A program made the translations under genes and the position numbers. A DNA stretch of 8,228 nt from positions 1 through 8,228 of the forward strand of contig DBQZ01000060.1 in the NCBI GenBank assembly GCA_002305435.1, in the 5' to 3' direction. The notes beneath the pieces are model-generated. The model worked only from the letters and a program-made list of their open reading frames with translations, was not told where the DNA came from and searched no databases. This DNA is from Clostridiales bacterium UBA1381 (GTDB lineage: Bacteria > Bacillota > Clostridia > UBA1381). The first letter of the stretch is position 1. Each line of letters starts with the position of its first letter. Positions 5,201-8,228 of the stretch are shown here, in pieces.

Positions 5201-6559
5201 ATGGAAAGATTAAAAAGAACAAAACAGTCCGCACTTACAGAACGTGTGCTTCAGTTCGGAGAGGGCAATTTCCTAAGAGGATTTGTTGACTGGATGATAG
5301 ACCGCTACAACAAAGAGGGCGGCGGAGACTGCGGAGTGGTTGTCGTACAGCCGCTTGAAAACGGGCTGATACCGATGATAAACGAGCAGGACGGCTTATA
5401 CACGCTGTATCTCAGGGGGCTTTTGGACGGCAAAAAGACCGAGGAAACGAGGATAGTCGAGTGTATAACGAGGGGGATAAACCCGTACACGGATACAGAA
5501 AACTTTTTCGACTGCGCAAAAAATCCCGACCTCAGATTTATCGTTTCCAATACGACAGAGGCGGGGATAGAGTACCGCAAAAGCGAGGAGGATTTTTGCA
5601 GTACCACATTCCCCGGCAGACTTTGTATGTTTATGAAAAAGAGATTTGATTTGGGGCTTGGCGGATTTATCCTCCTGCCATGTGAGCTGATAGACAAAAA
5701 CGGCGACGCTCTTAAAGAGTGTATCCTAAAGTACGCTGACGACTGGGGTTATGGAGAGGATTTCAAGAGCTGGGTTTGTGAAGAAAACTATTTTACAAAC
5801 ACACTTGTAGACAGGATAGTTACCGGTTATCCGAGGGATATGGCAGCGGAGATGGAAAAGGGCTTTGGTTATCTGGACAATATAATTGATACAGCAGAGA
5901 TATTCCACCTGTGGGTGATAGAGGGCGATAAGAAGCTCAGCGAGGAGCTGCCGCTGCACAAGTACGGGATGAACGTATTATGGACGGATGATGTAACGCC
6001 GTACAAAAAGCGCAAGGTGCGTATATTAAACGGTGCGCATACGATGATGGTGCTGGCAGCCAGATTGGCAGGGCTTGAGACGGTAGGCGAGGCGATGAAT
6101 GATGAGCTTGTATACCGCTTCTTTAAAAAGGGCGTATACGAGGAGATAATCCCCACTCTTGATCTGCCGAAAGAGGAGCTGGTTGAGTTTGCAGATGCTG
6201 TTGAGGAGCGGTTCAAGAACCCGTTTATCAAGCATTATCTTTTGAGCATAGCTCTAAATTCAGTTTCCAAGTTTAAGGTAAGGGTACTGCCGAGCCTGAC
6301 AGAGTATATCAGGCAGAACGGGTGCGAGCCGCAGTGTCTTGTATTTTCTCTGGCAGCTCTTATCATGTTCTACCGCACGGATGAAGCAAACGATGATGAG
6401 CAGATAGTATCGTTCATGAAAACAGCATCTCCTGCGGAGATATTAAAGAGGGAGGATTTCTGGGGAGAGGATTTGTCCTATCTGCTGCCCTCTGTCGAGA
6501 AGTATATAACGATGATAGAAAATGACGGCATAAGATCCGCTATGGAAACCGTCCTGTAA
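5201..6559 (+). CDS. uxaB: Tagaturonate reductase (altronate oxidoreductase)
   Basis: The 452-residue product is a polyol-specific long-chain dehydrogenase/reductase. It would reduce D-tagaturonate to D-altronate with NADH (EC 1.1.1.58), the second step of galacturonate breakdown, in the cytoplasm. The N-terminal VLQFGEGNFLRGFVDWMID (17-35) is the UxaB-type nucleotide-binding opening. IVSNTTEAGIEY (114-125) is the conserved segment after the Rossmann strands. KVRILNGAH (272-280) carries the catalytic K-x4-N-x2-H pattern (Lys272, Asn277, His280). Length fits the family. ATG 5201 is preferred over 5192 from RBS spacing. It lies 44 nt after the esterase gene and 13 nt before uxaA, so it should be cotranscribed and probably controlled by the divergent AraC-type regulator. 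Fructuronate reductase (UxuB) and mannitol dehydrogenase are related, but the sequence and the uxaA neighbour favour UxaB. Confidence 0.93.
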   Translation: MERLKRTKQSALTERVLQFGEGNFLRGFVDWMIDRYNKEGGGDCGVVVVQPLENGLIPMINEQDGLYTLYLRGLLDGKKTEETRIVECITRGINPYTDTENFFDCAKNPDLRFIVSNTTEAGIEYRKSEEDFCSTTFPGRLCMFMKKRFDLGLGGFILLPCELIDKNGDALKECILKYADDWGYGEDFKSWVCEENYFTNTLVDRIVTGYPRDMAAEMEKGFGYLDNIIDTAEIFHLWVIEGDKKLSEELPLHKYGMNVLWTDDVTPYKKRKVRILNGAHTMMVLAARLAGLETVGEAMNDELVYRFFKKGVYEEIIPTLDLPKEELVEFADAVEERFKNPFIKHYLLSIALNSVSKFKVRVLPSLTEYIRQNGCEPQCLVFSLAALIMFYRTDEANDDEQIVSFMKTASPAEILKREDFWGEDLSYLLPSVEKYITMIENDGIRSAMETVL

Positions 6560-6572
6560 ATCGGAGGAACAA

Positions 6573-7985
6573 GTGAAACAGATAAAGATAAATGAACGGG
6601 ACAACGTGGCTGTAATGCTCGAAGGCGAGTTGGCAGGCCATAAGGTGGCGCTTTGCGATATTAAAAGCGGGGAGGATATAATAAAATACGGCTGCAGTAT
6701 CGGTCATGCGGTCGCTGATATAAAAAAGGGCGAGCACGTACATACGCACAACGTTAAGACGAATTTGAGCGGAGCCTTGTCATATACGTATACGCCAAAA
6801 CATCATCCGCTTAAGGTGCAGCCGGAGAGGACGTTTATGGGGTATAAACGCAAAGACGGCAGCGTTGGGATCCGCAATGAAATATGGATAATAAATACTG
6901 TCGGCTGTGTTAATAAAACGGCAGAGCTGTTGGCGAAAAAGGCGAACAGCCTTTACTGTGACAAATGCGATGGGATATATACATTTTCACATCCTTTCGG
7001 CTGCTCTCAGCTGGGCGACGACCAGGCTTTGACTCAGGCAGTGCTGAAGGGGCTTGTGAACCACCCGAACGCAGCCGGAGTACTGGTGCTGGGACTGGGA
7101 TGCGAGAACAACAATATACCGGTGTTCAAAGAAGTTCTGGGAGAAGTCGATGAACAACGGGTAAAATTTATGAATGCGCAGGATTATGAGGACGAGATAG
7201 AAAAGGGGCTTGAGCTGATAGGCGAGCTGGCGGAGTATGCATCCTCATTAGGGCGCAGCGAATGTCCGCTTTCCTCGCTCGTTGTAGGCTTGAAATGCGG
7301 CGGCAGCGACGGTTTTTCCGGCCTTACGGCAAATCCGCTTATAGGACGTGTATCGGATCGGTTGATAGCGTCAGGGGCAAGCACGGTGCTTACGGAAGTA
7401 CCGGAGATGTTCGGTGCGGAAACGATACTTATGAACCGCTGCCGTGATGAGGAAACGTTTAATAAAACGGTGAATCTTATAAATGATTTCAAGGATTATT
7501 TCCTGCGTCATGGGCAGGTGGTCTACGAGAACCCGTCCCCTGGCAATAAAAAGGGTGGAATCACAACGCTTGAGGATAAATCCCTCGGCTGCGTGCAGAA
7601 ATCCGGAGATGCGGAGGTTGTGGACGTTATAGAAATAGGCGAGCAGGTAAAACGGCGGGGGCTTAACCTTTTGACCGGCCCCGGCAATGATATTGTGGCG
7701 GTTACAAATCTTGCCGCTTCGGGATGTCATATGATACTTTTTTCCACCGGACGTGGAACGCCTGTCGGAGCCCCGGTGCCGACGGTTAAAATATCGACAA
7801 ATTCGGCGCTGGCAGCAAAAAAGCCACATTGGATAGATTTTAATGCCGGCCCTATTTTAGACGGGGAGGAGCTTACGGACGCTTTATTTGAGTATATAAT
7901 AAGCGTCGCTGAGGGTGAGCTTACCGATAACGAAAAGAACGGGTATCGGGAAATATCTATCTTTAAAGACGGAGTCACATTATAA
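6573..7985 (+). CDS. uxaA: Altronate dehydratase
   Basis: The 470-residue product matches full-length UxaA, which dehydrates D-altronate to 2-keto-3-deoxy-D-gluconate (EC 4.2.1.7), the third step of galacturonate catabolism, using a divalent metal. Residues 1 to about 75 are the SAF domain (HVHTHN at 55-60). The rest is the GarD/UxaA catalytic region with HPFGCSQLGDD (140-150), GLGCENN (174-180), GLKCGGSDGFSGLTANP (239-255) and GCHMILFSTGRGTPVGAPV (384-402), all strongly conserved in the family. The start is GTG at 6573, with GGAGG (6563-6567) 5 nt upstream; there is no in-frame ATG until codon 15, inside the SAF domain. Both domains are intact in one chain, unlike lineages with split subunits. 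It is the last gene of the operon and is followed by a strong terminator. Galactarate dehydratase is a paralogue, but pairing with uxaB favours altronate. Confidence 0.95.
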   Translation: MKQIKINERDNVAVMLEGELAGHKVALCDIKSGEDIIKYGCSIGHAVADIKKGEHVHTHNVKTNLSGALSYTYTPKHHPLKVQPERTFMGYKRKDGSVGIRNEIWIINTVGCVNKTAELLAKKANSLYCDKCDGIYTFSHPFGCSQLGDDQALTQAVLKGLVNHPNAAGVLVLGLGCENNNIPVFKEVLGEVDEQRVKFMNAQDYEDEIEKGLELIGELAEYASSLGRSECPLSSLVVGLKCGGSDGFSGLTANPLIGRVSDRLIASGASTVLTEVPEMFGAETILMNRCRDEETFNKTVNLINDFKDYFLRHGQVVYENPSPGNKKGGITTLEDKSLGCVQKSGDAEVVDVIEIGEQVKRRGLNLLTGPGNDIVAVTNLAASGCHMILFSTGRGTPVGAPVPTVKISTNSALAAKKPHWIDFNAGPILDGEELTDALFEYIISVAEGELTDNEKNGYREISIFKDGVTL

Positions 7986-7988
7986 GAA

Positions 7989-8026
7989 AAAACTCGGACA
8001 CCGGAAAACCGGTTGGTCCGAGTTTT
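7989..8026. terminator. Bidirectional intrinsic terminator between uxaA and ileS
   Basis: An 11-bp outer stem pairs AAAACTCGGAC (7989-7999) with GTCCGAGTTTT (8016-8026). It encloses ACCGG (8000-8004), an AAAA loop and CCGGT (8009-8013), with a 2-nt bulge (8014-8015). T-runs follow on the plus strand (to 8032) and the A-run at 7987-7992 supplies a U-tract for the minus strand. It lies 3 nt after the uxaA stop and 4 nt beyond the convergent ileS stop codon. Confidence 0.9.
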
Positions 8027-8030
8027 ATTT

Positions 8031-8228
8031 TTACATCTTTTCAACGCCTAATTTTACGTTTTCGCCGTTGATGTTCCATTCTTTTTCAAAGGTGCAGCCG
8101 CCGTCGGTTATATCCTCCGCTAAGACTTCGTCTTTTATCTCAGCTGCGTTCTTGTTTATTATACCGGCGATTTTCTCATTGCCGGAAACGCTTATCTTGA
8201 TATGGTCGGTTACCTCAAAGCCGGAATC
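8031..8228 (-). CDS. ileS: Isoleucyl-tRNA synthetase, C-terminal fragment
   Basis: The minus-strand frame is open from the window edge to a TAA at 8033-8031, giving the last 65 residues of a gene that begins outside the window. The readable segment includes GFEVTDHIKISVSGNEKIAG, then INKNAAEIKDEVLAEDI, and ends EWNINGENVKLGVEKM. This pattern (GFEVTDxIKxxVSGNEKI, I(K/N)KN..I..E.LA..I, and the terminal EWxINGxxVxLGV) is familiar from the C-terminal domain of the long clostridial-type isoleucyl-tRNA synthetases. The full enzyme attaches isoleucine to tRNA-Ile in the cytoplasm. The piece contains none of the catalytic HIGH or KMSKS motifs, so the call rests on the tail alone. It converges with uxaA across a shared terminator. 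Confidence 0.8.
   Translation of the reverse strand, partial: DSGFEVTDHIKISVSGNEKIAGIINKNAAEIKDEVLAEDITDGGCTFEKEWNINGENVKLGVEKM

Noticed and set aside
7371..8044. Minus-strand ORFs (7371-7829 and 7727-8044) opposite uxaA
   Set aside because: They overlap a highly conserved coding sequence and the terminator and show no recognisable domain.

Overview
The window looks like a piece of chromosome from a low-to-mid GC Gram-positive anaerobe of the class Clostridia, perhaps a gut Ruminococcus/Oscillospiraceae-type organism. This is inferred from strong AGGAGG-type ribosome binding sites, near-consensus sigma-A promoters, TTG and GTG starts used alongside ATG, an S-layer homology (SLH) protein and a clostridial-style isoleucyl-tRNA synthetase C-terminus. 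No rRNA, tRNA, CRISPR array, insertion sequence or phage gene is visible.

Layout. Bases 1-702 are the 3' end of a plus-strand SLH-repeat surface protein. A 16-bp-stem hairpin (702-743) separates it from a convergent minus-strand MATE-family transporter gene (748-2106). Upstream of the transporter on the same strand is a small gene (2206-2832) whose product joins an SCP2-like domain to a lysine/alanine-rich, histone H1-like tail. That gene has its own near-consensus promoter (2908-2936) and intrinsic terminator (about 2161-2192). Next on the minus strand is an AraC-family regulator (3046-3903, TTG start).

The regulator is divergent from a three-gene plus-strand operon: a cytoplasmic SGNH/CE12-type (rhamnogalacturonan acetylesterase-like) esterase (4089-5156), tagaturonate reductase uxaB (5201-6559) and altronate dehydratase uxaA (6573-7985). 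The operon ends in a strong hairpin (7989-8026) that also separates it from the convergent 3' end of ileS (8031-8228, minus strand).

How the genes work together. UxaB and UxaA carry out two successive steps of galacturonate breakdown: tagaturonate to altronate to 2-keto-3-deoxygluconate. The esterase has no visible signal peptide and would act inside the cell, plausibly removing acetyl groups from imported pectin fragments. The AraC protein has a cupin sensor domain and two helix-turn-helix motifs, and is the obvious candidate regulator. Divergent extended -10 promoters lie in the 185-bp gap, and a 16-base gapped repeat occurs both over the araC -10 and just before uxaB. The uronate isomerase (uxaC), KDG kinase and aldolase are not in the window. 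The SLH, MATE, SCP2-like and ileS genes have no evident link to the pectin genes.

Nothing here is clearly a new defence or mobile system. The least ordinary items are the SCP2-like/KA-tail fusion, the intracellular esterase placed first in a uxaBA operon, and the candidate operator repeats.
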